Assembly (NCBI RefSeq): GCF_014192275.1
Contig: NZ_JACHXR010000002.1
Coordinates: 406,587 to 456,232 of the forward strand
Direction of reading: 5' to 3'
Source: Halomonas stenophila
GTDB taxonomy: Bacteria > Pseudomonadota > Gammaproteobacteria > Pseudomonadales > Halomonadaceae
Length of the DNA stretch: 49,646 bases
Every line of letters begins with the position of its first letter. The first letter of the stretch is position 1. The notes under the pieces are model-generated. The model was not told the DNA's origin. It worked only from the letters and a program-made list of their open reading frames with translations, and ran no database searches. Both the position numbers and the translations under genes were made by a program. Of this stretch, positions 9,887 to 19,245 are shown piece after piece.

Positions 9887-10629
9887 GCCAGGCAGCCGAG
9901 GCGATCACCGACTACCGCGACCTCGACGGCGCCGAGATGCTGCGGGTGCGGGACCTGCACGCCTTCTACGGCGAGTCGCACATCCTCCACGGCGTCGACT
10001 TCGACGTGCGGCGCGGCGAGCTGGTGACCCTGCTGGGCCGCAACGGGGCCGGGCGCAGCACCACCCTCAAGGCGATCATGAACATGGTCGGCCGGCGCAC
10101 CGGGTCCATCGTCATCAACGGCAACGAGACCCTGGCCATGCGGCCGCACCGCATCCCGCGGCTGGGCGTGGGCTACTGCCCGGAGGAGCGCGGCATCTTC
10201 TCGAGCCTCGACGTCGAGGAGAACCTGCTGCTGCCGCCCACGGTACGCTCCGGCGGCATGGGGCTCGACGAGATCTACACCATGTTCCCCAACCTCTACG
10301 AGCGTCGCCGCAGCCAGGGCACCCGGCTCTCCGGCGGCGAGCAGCAGATGCTGGCCATGGGCCGGATCCTGCGCACCGGAGCCCGCCTGCTGCTGCTCGA
10401 CGAGATCACCGAGGGGCTGGCGCCGGTCATCGTCCAGGCGCTGGGTGAGGTGCTGGTCAAGCTCAAGGCCCGCGGCATGACCATCGTGCTGGTGGAGCAG
10501 AACTTCCGCTTCGCCGCCCCGCTCGCCGATCGCCACTTCGTCATGGAGCACGGCCGCATCATCGAGGAGATCTCGGCGGCCGAGCTGCCTGCCCGGCGCG
10601 AGCACCTGAATTCCCTGCTGGGGGTGTGA
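9883..10629 (+). CDS. Branched-chain-type ABC transporter ATP-binding protein (LivF-like), Walker A Lys replaced by Arg
   Basis: Second ATPase of the importer, 248 residues. It has the LivF pattern: Q-loop region CPEERGIFSSLDVEENL, signature LSGGEQQMLAMGR, Walker B LLLLDEITEGLAP and VEQNFRF at the H-loop. The Walker A motif reads GRNGAGRST, with arginine where nearly all ABC ATPases have the nucleotide-binding lysine. Arg variants occur in some LivF-like proteins, as far as I recall, so this may be a lineage trait rather than an inactivating change. The start overlaps the previous stop (ATGA), implying coupled translation. An 8-bp hairpin (10630-10654) overlaps and follows the stop codon. Confidence 0.9.
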   Translation: MSQAAEAITDYRDLDGAEMLRVRDLHAFYGESHILHGVDFDVRRGELVTLLGRNGAGRSTTLKAIMNMVGRRTGSIVINGNETLAMRPHRIPRLGVGYCPEERGIFSSLDVEENLLLPPTVRSGGMGLDEIYTMFPNLYERRRSQGTRLSGGEQQMLAMGRILRTGARLLLLDEITEGLAPVIVQALGEVLVKLKARGMTIVLVEQNFRFAAPLADRHFVMEHGRIIEEISAAELPARREHLNSLLGV

Positions 10630-10654
10630 CGGTGTCGCCGTCGTCCCGACACCG
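10630..10654 (+). other. Intercistronic hairpin before the binding-protein gene
   Basis: CGGTGTCG (10630-10637) pairs with CGACACCG (10647-10654) around a 9-nt loop, with no T-tract. It is followed by an AAC-repeat (10669-10680) and then the binding-protein start. Such hairpins often stabilise the highly expressed binding-protein message or partly terminate the ATPase message. Confidence 0.55.
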
Positions 10655-10668
10655 CCACTCGCCAGCCA

Positions 10669-10680
10669 ACAACAACAAAC
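10669..10680 (+). promoter_or_regulatory. AAC-repeat leader motif (Hfq/Crc-like target) before the binding-protein gene
   Basis: AACAACAACAAA gives four consecutive A-purine-N triplets 25 nt upstream of the ATG. This is the motif bound by the distal face of Hfq and used in Pseudomonas catabolite repression with Crc. The role here is inferred from the motif only. Confidence 0.4.
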
Positions 10681-10705
10681 CGCCCCTCGGGGCACGGAGA
10701 GAACG

Positions 10706-11926
10706 ATGACCTTCAACAAGCGCAGTCTCGTCAGTACCGTCGCCATCGCCGCCACCGTGCTGGCCACCGGCACCGCCCAGGCCGAGATGAGCGACGATGC
10801 CGTGCGCATCGGCTATCTGGCCGACATGTCCGGCACCTATCGCGACCTGGCCGGCCCCGGCGGCCTCGAGGCCCTGAAGATGGCCGTCGAGGACGTCGGT
10901 GGCGAGGTCAAGGGGGTGCCCATCGAGGTGTTCAGCGCCGACGACCGCAACAGCGCCGACGTGGGAGCCAACACCGTGCGTGGCTGGATCGACCAGCAGA
11001 ACGTCGACCTGGTGGCCGGCATGGTGGCCTCCTCGGTGACCATCGCCGTGACCAAGGTGCTGGAGGAGGCGAACGGCCTGGGCATCGTCTCGGGGTCGGC
11101 GGCCTCCAGCATCACCAACGAGCACTGCACCCCGAACCACATCCACTGGGTCTACGACACCTATCCGCTGGCCCACGGCACCGCCAAGGCGGTGGTCGAG
11201 CAGGGTGGCGACAAGTGGTTCATGCTCACCGCCGACTACGCCTTCGGCCACGCCCTGGAGGGCGACGTGACCAGGGTGGTGGAGGAGAGCGGCGGCGAGG
11301 TCGTCGGCGGGGTGCGCCATCCCTTCCCGACCAGCGACTTCTCCTCCTACATCCTCCAGGCCCAGGGCTCCGGCGCCGATATCGTCGGCCTGGCCAATGC
11401 CGGTTCCGACACCGTCAACGCCATCAAGACCGCCAGCCAGTTCGGCCTGACCCAGACCGGCCAGCAACTCGCCGGCCTGCTGATCTTCCTCAACGACGTC
11501 CATGCCATGGGCCTCGAGGCCACCCAGGGCCTGCTGCTGACCACCGGCTGGTACTGGGACATGGACGAGCCGTCCCGGGAGTGGGCGGAGCGCTACTTCG
11601 CGCGTGTCGGTCGCATGCCGACCATGGTTCAGGCCGGTGTCTACTCCAGCACCCTGCACTACCTCAACGCCGTGGAGGCCGCCGGCACCGACGATGCCGA
11701 GACGGTGCGCGCCCGGATGGCCGAGACCCCGGTCGAGGACTTCTTCGCCCGCAACGGCCGCATCCGCGAGGACGGCCGCATGGTCCACGACATGTACCTG
11801 GCCGAGGTGAAGTCGCCGGAAGAGTCCACCGGCGAGTGGGACCTCTACGAGATCAAGAGCACCATTCCCGCCGAGGAGGCCTACCGCCCGCTCGGCGAGA
11901 GCCAGTGCGACCTGGTCAGCCAGTGA
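10706..11926 (+). CDS. ABC transporter periplasmic substrate-binding protein (branched-chain amino acid type)
   Basis: A 406-residue periplasmic receptor for the adjacent importer. It begins with a signal peptide (basic MTFNKR, hydrophobic VSTVAIAATVLATG, cleavage likely after TAQA). The mature protein has the Peripla_BP_6 pattern, with VRIGYLADMSGTYRDLAGPG near the N-terminus and SGSAASSITN and AGVYSSTLHYLNAVEAAG further on. Family members bind branched-chain amino acids, urea, short amides, aromatic acids or other small polar compounds, and the pocket cannot be read by eye. Its place inside a betaine island suggests dimethylglycine, sarcosine or a related methylated amine as one possibility, but a branched-chain amino acid is equally possible given the LiuR-like palindrome upstream. 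Confidence 0.9.
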   Translation: MTFNKRSLVSTVAIAATVLATGTAQAEMSDDAVRIGYLADMSGTYRDLAGPGGLEALKMAVEDVGGEVKGVPIEVFSADDRNSADVGANTVRGWIDQQNVDLVAGMVASSVTIAVTKVLEEANGLGIVSGSAASSITNEHCTPNHIHWVYDTYPLAHGTAKAVVEQGGDKWFMLTADYAFGHALEGDVTRVVEESGGEVVGGVRHPFPTSDFSSYILQAQGSGADIVGLANAGSDTVNAIKTASQFGLTQTGQQLAGLLIFLNDVHAMGLEATQGLLLTTGWYWDMDEPSREWAERYFARVGRMPTMVQAGVYSSTLHYLNAVEAAGTDDAETVRARMAETPVEDFFARNGRIREDGRMVHDMYLAEVKSPEESTGEWDLYEIKSTIPAEEAYRPLGESQCDLVSQ

Positions 11927-11940
11927 GCTGAGCCCGACCC

Positions 11941-11962
11941 GGCGGCGGCTGCGGCCGCCGCC
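11941..11962 (+). other. Intercistronic hairpin between binding-protein and permease genes
   Basis: GGCGGCGGC (11941-11949) pairs with GCCGCCGCC (11954-11962) around a 4-nt loop, with no T-tract. Its position after a binding-protein gene is typical of structures that raise receptor mRNA over permease mRNA. Confidence 0.6.
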
Positions 11963-11986
11963 CCCTGACGGCGAGGAGACCCTGCC

Positions 11987-12874
11987 ATGACGATGATATT
12001 CGGGGTGCCGCTGGCGGTGTTCATGGGCCAGCTGATGCTGGGCCTGATCAACGGCGCCTTCTATGCCCTGCTGAGCCTGGGGCTGGCGGTGATCTTCGGC
12101 CTGCTGAAGATCATCAACTTCGCCCACGGCGCCCAGTACATGCTGGGGGCCTTCGCGGCCCTGCTGGGCCTGCAGTACCTGGGCATCAACTACTGGCTGG
12201 CGCTGCTGCTGGTGCCCCTGGTGGTGGGCGGCCTGGGCATGGTGATCGAGCGCACCGTGCTGCGGCGCATCGCCCATCTCGACCACCTCTATGGCCTGCT
12301 GCTGACCTATGGCCTGGCACTGATCTTCGAGGGGGCGCTGATCAATGTCTTCGGCGTGTCCGGGGCCAGCTACCCGGTGCCCGAGGCGCTGCAGGGCGGG
12401 CTCAACCTGGGCTTCATGTTCCTGCCCACCTACCGCGGCTGGGTGCTGGTGGCGGCGCTGGTCGTCTGCCTGGTGACCTGGTTCATCATCGAGCGCACCC
12501 GCCTCGGCGCCTACCTGCGGGCCGGCACCGAGAACCCGGCACTGATGCAGGCCTTCGGCGTCAACGTGCCGCAGCTGATCACCCTGACCTACGGCTTCGG
12601 CGTGGCGCTGGCTGCCTTCGCCGGCGTGCTGGCCGCGCCCCTCTACCCGGTCTCGCCGACCATGGGCTCGAGCCTGCTGATCGTGGTCTTCGCCGTGGTG
12701 GTGATCGGCGGCATGGGCTCGATCCTCGGTGCCATCCTCACCGGCCTGGGCATGGGCCTGGTCGAGGGGCTGACCAAGGTGTACTACCCCGAGGCCGCCA
12801 ATACCGTGATCTTCCTGGTGATGATCCTGGTGCTGATGCTGCGTCCCGCGGGGCTCTTCGGTAAGGAGGCATGA
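11987..12874 (+). CDS. ABC transporter permease (LivH-like)
   Basis: First inner-membrane subunit of the importer, 295 residues with about eight hydrophobic helices. Family hallmarks are the N-terminal GLINGAFYALLSLGLAVIFG, LLKIINFAHGAQYMLGAF and the late cytoplasmic loop around VVVIGGMGSILGAILTGLGM. The start is preceded by GAGGAG. It is followed after 1 nt by the second permease, whose AAGGAGG site lies inside this gene's last codons, so the two are translationally coupled. Confidence 0.93.
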   Translation: MTMIFGVPLAVFMGQLMLGLINGAFYALLSLGLAVIFGLLKIINFAHGAQYMLGAFAALLGLQYLGINYWLALLLVPLVVGGLGMVIERTVLRRIAHLDHLYGLLLTYGLALIFEGALINVFGVSGASYPVPEALQGGLNLGFMFLPTYRGWVLVAALVVCLVTWFIIERTRLGAYLRAGTENPALMQAFGVNVPQLITLTYGFGVALAAFAGVLAAPLYPVSPTMGSSLLIVVFAVVVIGGMGSILGAILTGLGMGLVEGLTKVYYPEAANTVIFLVMILVLMLRPAGLFGKEA

Positions 12875-12875
12875 C

Positions 12876-13862
12876 ATGATGGCCACGACGCACCCTCTCA
12901 CGCCCGCCATGAAGCGGCACCGGCGGGCCCGGCAGCGCCGGGGGGCCCTCTACCTGGCGCTGCTGGGGATCGGCCTGGTGGCCCCCTTCGTCGCTTATCC
13001 GGTCTTCCTGATGAAGATCCTGTGCTTCGCGCTCTTCGCCTGTGCCTTCAACCTGCTGCTGGGCTATGCGGGGCTGCTGTCCTTCGGCCATGCGGCCTTC
13101 CTGGCCACCGGCGGCTATGTCACCGGCTTTCTGCTGTCGAGCCATCCGGGCCTGGCGCCGGAGGTCGGGATCCTCGCCGGGACCCTGGCCGGGGTGGCGC
13201 TCGGCCTGGTGTTCGGCGCCCTGGCGATCCGCCGTCAGGGGATCTATTTCGCCATGGTCACCCTGGCGCTGGCCCAGATGATGTTCTTCTTCTTCATCCA
13301 GGCACCCTTCACCGGCGGCGAGGATGGCCTGCACGGCGTGCCCCGCGGGCAGCTGTTCGGCCTGGTCGACCTGTCCAGCAACCTGGCCATGTACTACTTC
13401 GTGTTCGCGGTCTTCGTGATCGGCTTCGCCATCGTCCAGCGCACCGTGCACTCGCCCTTCGGCCAGGTGCTCAAGGCGATCCGCGAGAACGAGCCCCGGG
13501 CGGTGTCGCTGGGCTACAACGTCGACGCCTACAAGCTGGTGGCCTTCGTGATCTCGGCCGGCCTGGCCGGCCTGGCGGGGTCCACCAAGACGGTGGTCTT
13601 CCAGTTGGCCTCGCTCACCGACGCCCACTGGCACATGTCCGGCGAGGTCATCCTGATGACCCTGCTGGGCGGGGTGGGCACCCTCTTCGGTCCCCTGGTG
13701 GGCGCGGGGTTGGTGGTCAGCCTGCAGACCCAGCTCGCCCAGTCGCCGCTGGGCAACTGGGTCGGCGTGATCCTCGGGGCGATCTTCGTGATCTGCGTGC
13801 TGAGCTTTCGCAGCGGCATCGTCGGCGAGATCCAGACGCTCATCCGCAAGAACTTCAAGTGA
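12876..13862 (+). CDS. ABC transporter permease (LivM-like)
   Basis: Second inner-membrane subunit, 328 residues. It has a short basic N-tail (KRHRRARQRR) before the first helix, then the LivM hallmarks LLLGYAGLLSFGHAAFLATG, a coupling-loop segment LKAIRENEPRAVSLGYN, and the C-terminal VILMTLLGGVGTLFGPLVGA. AAGGAGG at 12863-12869 sets the start at 12876; a second ATG directly follows and could be used instead. This is the last gene of the operon. Only 22 nt separate it from the convergent LysR gene, and I see no terminator there. Confidence 0.93.
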   Translation: MMATTHPLTPAMKRHRRARQRRGALYLALLGIGLVAPFVAYPVFLMKILCFALFACAFNLLLGYAGLLSFGHAAFLATGGYVTGFLLSSHPGLAPEVGILAGTLAGVALGLVFGALAIRRQGIYFAMVTLALAQMMFFFFIQAPFTGGEDGLHGVPRGQLFGLVDLSSNLAMYYFVFAVFVIGFAIVQRTVHSPFGQVLKAIRENEPRAVSLGYNVDAYKLVAFVISAGLAGLAGSTKTVVFQLASLTDAHWHMSGEVILMTLLGGVGTLFGPLVGAGLVVSLQTQLAQSPLGNWVGVILGAIFVICVLSFRSGIVGEIQTLIRKNFK

Positions 13863-13884
13863 CGGCCGATGGCCCAGCCACGAC

Positions 13885-14799
13885 CTAGGGGGCGCCCCGT
13901 GTCGTGTCGGACTGGCGGCCGGGCAGCACGGTGTCGATATTCGCGACCAGGAAATCGAGGAACTGACGCACCTTGGGGGAACGGTGGCGGTGGCGGGGGT
14001 AGACGGCCCAGACCGCGGTGTCGCTGTGGCGATAGGCGTCGAGCACGCTGATCAGCTCGCCCCGGGCCAGGTGTGCCTCGACGTAGTAGTCCGGCAGCTG
14101 GGCCAGCCCCAGCCCCTTGAGGGCGGCATCGAGCAGTGCCGGCCCGGAATTGCCGTGCCAGGGGCCGTCGACGCGGACCTCGCGGCGCACGCCCTCGACG
14201 TCGAAGCGCCAGTAGTCCCGCGAGCCCACCAGGCAGCGGTGCCGGGCCAGCTCCGAGAGACTGTGGGGCTGGGCCACTCGGGTGAAGTAGGCCGGCGAGC
14301 CCACCACGTACTCGCGGCGCTCGCACAGGCGCCGGGCGATCAGCGATGAGTCCTTGAGGGTGCCCATGCGGATCGCGATGTCGAAGCCCTCATCGATGAT
14401 GTCCACCTGGCGATTGGTGAAGTGCATGCGCACCTCGAGCCGCGGATGGCGGCACATGAAGTCGTGGACCAGCGGCGCCAGGAAACGCTCGCCGAAGGTC
14501 GTCGCGCAGGTCAGGCCGAGCAGGCCGGTGGGCTTGGCCTGCAGGTCCTTGATGGCGGCCTCTGCCTCGTGGAAGCCCTCGACCAGGTGCTGGCAGTGTT
14601 GATAGTAGAGGCGGCCGGCCTCGGTCAGGCGAATCCGCCGGGTGGTGCGGTAGAGCAGGGTGGTGCCCAGCTGGTTCTCCAGCTGGCTGACCAGTCGGCT
14701 GACATGGGAACTCGATACCTTGAGCCGCTCGGCGGCGGCCTTGAAGGCGCCCAGGCGTACCACCTCGACGAAGGCCTCGACGCGGTCCCAGCGTTGCAT
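13885..14799 (-). CDS. LysR-family regulator, divergent from glutathione-dependent formaldehyde dehydrogenase
   Basis: A 304-residue LysR-type regulator of the CrgA-like branch. The helix-turn-helix is at residues 16-36 (LGAFKAAAERLKVSSSHVSR), and an effector domain from about residue 90 contains FTNRQVDIIDEGFDIAIRMG, typical of the branch. It diverges from the formaldehyde dehydrogenase gene, with a dyad-symmetric operator candidate midway, so control of formaldehyde detoxification is the likely role. FrmR-type control is more usual for this enzyme, which makes a LysR partner noteworthy. The ribosome-binding context (ATGAAGAGGAC) is identical to that of the divergent gene. Confidence 0.88.
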   Translation of the reverse strand: MQRWDRVEAFVEVVRLGAFKAAAERLKVSSSHVSRLVSQLENQLGTTLLYRTTRRIRLTEAGRLYYQHCQHLVEGFHEAEAAIKDLQAKPTGLLGLTCATTFGERFLAPLVHDFMCRHPRLEVRMHFTNRQVDIIDEGFDIAIRMGTLKDSSLIARRLCERREYVVGSPAYFTRVAQPHSLSELARHRCLVGSRDYWRFDVEGVRREVRVDGPWHGNSGPALLDAALKGLGLAQLPDYYVEAHLARGELISVLDAYRHSDTAVWAVYPRHRHRSPKVRQFLDFLVANIDTVLPGRQSDTTRGAP

Positions 14800-14817
14800 G
14801 TGGCGTCCTCTTCATGG

Positions 14818-14839
14818 ATTGTTGCTGTATGGCAATAAT
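14818..14839. promoter_or_regulatory. Candidate LysR operator
   Basis: ATTGTTGC (14818-14825) and GCAATAAT (14832-14839) form a near-perfect dyad (7 of 8) around a 6-bp centre in the 128-bp divergent gap. This fits the T-N11-A style of LysR sites. Inferred from symmetry and position. Confidence 0.5.
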
Positions 14840-14852
14840 GTGATGAGTTTGA

Positions 14853-16037
<1,185 letters not shown>

Positions 16038-16112
16038 TCCGCGCCCGGTGCCGCGCGAACCGCAATGATCGGGGCACGCCCGGCACCGTGCGAACCCCAT
16101 GAGGAGTCGCCC

Positions 16113-16970
16113 ATGACCATGACCGAACACCTCGAACTGGTCTCGGCCAACCGCTGTTTCGGCGGCTGGCACAAGCGCTATCGCCATCGCTCCCGGGCGC
16201 TGGACTGCGAGATGACCTTCGCCATCTACCTGCCGCCCCAGGCCGAGACCGAGCGGGTACCGCTGCTGTGGTGGTTGTCGGGGCTGACCTGCACCGACGA
16301 GAACTTCATGCAGAAGGCCGGCGCCCAGCGGCTGGCCGCCGAGCTCGGCATCGCCATCGTCTGCCCGGACACCAGCCCGCGCGGGCTGGACCTGCCCGGC
16401 GAGCACGACAGCTACGACTTCGGCTCCGGGGCGGGGTTCTACGTCAATGCCACCCAGGCGCCCTGGAAGGACCACTACCGGATGTACGACTATGTGGCCG
16501 AGGAGCTGCCGTCGGTGGTGCGCCAGCACTTCCCGGTCAACGGCCGCGAGGCGATCAGCGGTCACTCCATGGGCGGTCACGGCGCCCTGATCCTGGCGCT
16601 GCGCCGGCCGGGGCACTACCGCTCGGTATCGGCCTTCTCGCCGGTGGTCAATCCCACCCAATGCCCCTGGGGCCGCAAGGCCTTCGGCGGCTACCTGGGC
16701 GAGGATGTCGGCAACTGGACCCAGTACGACGCCTGTGAGCTGGTCGCCCGGGGCGCCTCCCGCCAGCCGCTGTTCATCGACCAGGGCGAGGCCGACGACT
16801 TCCTCGAGGAGCAGCTGTGTCCCGAGCGGCTGGAGGCGGTGTGCGCCGAGCGGGACCATCCGCTGACGCTGCGTCGCCAGCCGGGCTACGACCACAGCTA
16901 CTTCTTCATCGCCACCTTCATCGACGACCACCTGCGCTACCACGCCAAGCACCTGCACGCGACCCGCTGA
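16113..16970 (+). CDS. fghA: S-formylglutathione hydrolase
   Basis: Hydrolyses S-formylglutathione to formate and glutathione. The 285-residue alpha/beta hydrolase has the nucleophile elbow GHSMGG with Ser152, the likely acid in IDQGEADDFL, and the catalytic His in GYDHSYFF. The early CFGGWHKRYRH segment is typical of the family. The start at 16113 was chosen for GAGGAG 6 nt upstream; the 16 upstream in-frame codons look non-coding. It pairs with the upstream dehydrogenase, and its formate product can be oxidised by the formate dehydrogenase encoded at 31347-36177. Confidence 0.96.
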   Translation: MTMTEHLELVSANRCFGGWHKRYRHRSRALDCEMTFAIYLPPQAETERVPLLWWLSGLTCTDENFMQKAGAQRLAAELGIAIVCPDTSPRGLDLPGEHDSYDFGSGAGFYVNATQAPWKDHYRMYDYVAEELPSVVRQHFPVNGREAISGHSMGGHGALILALRRPGHYRSVSAFSPVVNPTQCPWGRKAFGGYLGEDVGNWTQYDACELVARGASRQPLFIDQGEADDFLEEQLCPERLEAVCAERDHPLTLRRQPGYDHSYFFIATFIDDHLRYHAKHLHATR

Positions 16971-16984
16971 GGGTGCCGAGGGGA

Positions 16985-17008
16985 CATGCCGCCCGCCAGG
17001 GCGGCATG
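16985..17008 (+). terminator. Hairpin after fghA (terminator-like, no T-tract)
   Basis: CATGCCGCCC (16985-16994) pairs perfectly with GGGCGGCATG (16999-17008) around GCCA, 14 nt after the stop. No T-run follows, so it may act as an mRNA 3'-end stabiliser rather than an intrinsic terminator. Confidence 0.5.
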
Positions 17009-17107
17009 CTACCCTGGCGACGCGTTTCCCGGAGCGACATGCGGATGTTCATCAGCGGCGTGATTGTCTCAGTCCACCGGGAATGACCATCCGATAGGCA
17101 AATTTGA

Positions 17108-17165
17108 CATGCCGAAAAACGACACGCGGGGTACATTCCGCAATGAGCATGCCTGACAGCGACAC
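17108..17165. promoter_or_regulatory. gbdR upstream region with a repeated CATGCC...CGACAC motif
   Basis: CATGCC-N6-CGACAC occurs at 17108-17125 and again at 17148-17165, 40 bp apart on the same face of the helix. The same CATGCC and CGACA words build the candidate operator before the formate dehydrogenase operon. A perfect TTGACA lies at 17104-17109 but has no -10 at normal spacing, which may mean activator dependence. Inferred. Confidence 0.4.
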
Positions 17166-17254
17166 CTGATGCGGCCGGCATGCCCAACGCCCTGATTCCG
17201 AAGAGCAAAGACAAGGCGAATAGGGGCTCAAGACACATGCGCCGGAGTATCTAG

Positions 17255-18394
17255 ATGACAACTACCCCCCAGGCCTCACGTGCTGCCGCTACCCCCCAGA
17301 CCATCGGCTTCCTGCTGTTGGACAACTTCACCCTGATCTCCCTGGCCTCGGCCATCGAGCCCTTGCGCATGGCCAACCAGTTGGCCGGTCGCGAGCTCTA
17401 TCGCTGGTTCACCCTGAGCCTCGACGGCGCCCCGGTGAAGGCCAGCGATGGCCTGCAGATCACCCCGGACGCCGCCACCACCGTGCCCCTGGCACTGGAC
17501 ACGGTGATCGTCTGCGGCGGGGTGGGCCCCCAGCGCAGCGTCCAGCGCGAGCATGTCAGCTGGCTGCAGTCCCAGGCGCGACAGTCGCGTCGCCTGGGGG
17601 CGGTGTGCACGGGGACCTGGGCGCTCGCCCGGGCGGGGCTGCTCGACGGCTTCGAGGCCAGCGTGCACTGGGAGTGCCTGGCCGCCATGCAGGAGGCCTT
17701 CCCCAAGGTGGCCCTGACCACCCGGCTGTTCTCCATCGACCGCGACCGTGCCACCACCTCCGGGGGCACCGCCCCGCTGGACATGATGCTGACCCTGATC
17801 GCCCGCGACCACGGTCGCGAGCTCGCGGCGGGCATCTCCGAGATGTTCATCTACGACCGGGTGCGCAACGAGCAGGATCAGCAACGGGTGCCGCTCAAGC
17901 ACGTGCTGGGCACCACCCAGCCACGCCTGCTGGAGATCGTCGCCCTGATGGAGGCCAACCTCGAGGAGCCGATCAGCCTCGACGAGCTGGCCGATTACGT
18001 GGACGTCTCGCGTCGCCAGCTCGAGCGGCTGTTCCAGAAGAACCTGCACTGTTCGCCATCGCGCTACTACCTCAAGCTGCGTCTGACCCGGGCCCGCCAG
18101 CTGCTCAAGCAGACCGCGATGTCGATCATCGAGGTGGCCTCGGCCTGCGGCTTCGTCTCCACGCCGCACTTCTCCAAGTGCTACCGGGAATACTTCGGCA
18201 TTCCGCCCCGGGATGAGCGGCTGAGCAGCAGTGCCGTGGAGCTGTTGCCGGTGACCCTGGGCAAGGAGACGGCGACCATCCTGCAGTCCGCCTCCTACGA
18301 GCCGGTCGCCAGCGAGCCGGTTTCCGCTGCCATGAACGCCCTGGCTCAGGCCAAGGGCGAGCCCACCTACGCCAGCGTGCGGCTCAGAACATGA
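17255..18394 (+). CDS. gbdR: AraC/GlxA-family regulator of glycine betaine catabolism, GbdR
   Basis: GbdR activates betaine and dimethylglycine catabolic genes in Pseudomonas when either compound is present. The 379-residue product has an N-terminal DJ-1/PfpI-like ligand domain (about residues 15-190, with GFLLLDNFTLISLASAIEPL) and a C-terminal AraC double helix-turn-helix (about 225-330, with SRRQLERLFQKNLHCSPSRY and IEVASACGFVSTPHFSKCYR). The N-terminus MTTTPQ...TIGFLLLDNFTLISL is very like the P. aeruginosa protein as I know it. It lies just upstream of mtgA and the dimethylglycine operon, which it probably controls, with a 284-bp leader containing repeated motifs. Confidence 0.93.
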   Translation: MTTTPQASRAAATPQTIGFLLLDNFTLISLASAIEPLRMANQLAGRELYRWFTLSLDGAPVKASDGLQITPDAATTVPLALDTVIVCGGVGPQRSVQREHVSWLQSQARQSRRLGAVCTGTWALARAGLLDGFEASVHWECLAAMQEAFPKVALTTRLFSIDRDRATTSGGTAPLDMMLTLIARDHGRELAAGISEMFIYDRVRNEQDQQRVPLKHVLGTTQPRLLEIVALMEANLEEPISLDELADYVDVSRRQLERLFQKNLHCSPSRYYLKLRLTRARQLLKQTAMSIIEVASACGFVSTPHFSKCYREYFGIPPRDERLSSSAVELLPVTLGKETATILQSASYEPVASEPVSAAMNALAQAKGEPTYASVRLRT

Positions 18395-18404
18395 GCGAGG
18401 CCTG

Positions 18405-19106
18405 ATGCGGGGGTGGGGGCGCCGGGCGGCGCGGGTCCTGGGACTCGCCCTGCTGGGCTGGGTGGGGCTGTCGGTCCTGCTGGTGCTGATGTTCCGGGTG
18501 GTGCCGGTGGGCGGCTCCATGGTGATGCTCGAGCGCAAGGTGGAGGCCTGGCGGGACGGCGAGTCGCTGGATATCCGCCAGGAATGGCGCCCCTGGGACG
18601 CGCTGTCCCCCCAGGCCAAGCTGGCGGTGATCGCCGCCGAGGACCAGCGCTTCCCCGTGCATCACGGCTTCGACCTGGTCGAGTTGCGCCGCGCCGTCAC
18701 CGCCAGCCTCAACGGCGGCGACCTGCGCGGTGCCAGTACCCTCAGCCAGCAGACCGCCAAGAACCTCTTCCTGTGGACCGACCGCAGTTGGGTGCGCAAG
18801 GGCCTGGAGGCCTGGTTCACCCTGCTCATCGAGATGCTGTGGCCCAAGGAGCGGATCCTCGAGGTCTACCTCAACATCGCCGAATGGGATGACGGCGTCT
18901 TCGGCCTGGAGGCCGCGGCCCGTCACTACTTCGGCGTCTCCGCAGCGCAGCTCAGCGCCGTCCAGGCCAGCCGCCTGGCCGCCATCCTGCCCAATCCCCG
19001 TGGCTGGAGCGCCTCCCGTCCCGGGCCCCATGTGCTGGGTCGCAGCGCCTGGATCCGCCGCCAGATGCGCAACCTCGGCGGTGCCGCCTACCTGCAACGG
19101 CTGTGA
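18405..19106 (+). CDS. mtgA: Monofunctional biosynthetic peptidoglycan transglycosylase
   Basis: Polymerises lipid II into glycan strands at the outer face of the inner membrane. The 233-residue product has one N-terminal membrane helix (residues 8-31) and the GT51 motifs in order: AAEDQRFPVHHGFD with the catalytic Glu79, GASTLSQQTAKNLFLW, RKGLEAWFTLLIE and KERILEVYLNIAEWDDGVFG. No transpeptidase domain follows, which distinguishes it from class A penicillin-binding proteins. It starts 10 nt after gbdR and precedes the dimethylglycine operon, so it may be co-transcribed with gbdR, although no metabolic link to betaine is evident. Confidence 0.95.
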   Translation: MRGWGRRAARVLGLALLGWVGLSVLLVLMFRVVPVGGSMVMLERKVEAWRDGESLDIRQEWRPWDALSPQAKLAVIAAEDQRFPVHHGFDLVELRRAVTASLNGGDLRGASTLSQQTAKNLFLWTDRSWVRKGLEAWFTLLIEMLWPKERILEVYLNIAEWDDGVFGLEAAARHYFGVSAAQLSAVQASRLAAILPNPRGWSASRPGPHVLGRSAWIRRQMRNLGGAAYLQRL

Positions 19107-19126
19107 AGCGGGCGCCAGTCCCGCCA

Positions 19127-19152
19127 TGTCGCGATCGCGACTGCCATGACGC
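19127..19152. promoter_or_regulatory. Candidate GbdR operator before the dimethylglycine operon
   Basis: TGTCGC (19127-19132) and TGACGC (19147-19152) are separated by 14 bp, the same spacing as at the gbcB and formate dehydrogenase sites. The site overlaps a perfect 14-bp palindrome, GTCGCGATCGCGAC (19128-19141), and ends 93 bp before the dipeptidase start. It lacks the GGCATGCC core seen at the other two sites, so support is weaker. Confidence 0.4.
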
Positions 19153-19245
19153 TTTTGAAACTTTCCCGGTCGCTTCCAGGCGCCGAGCCCCGGGGGCCGG
19201 GGGATATGCTGCCGGCAAGTTCATGCACTATTCCGGAGCCCTGCC

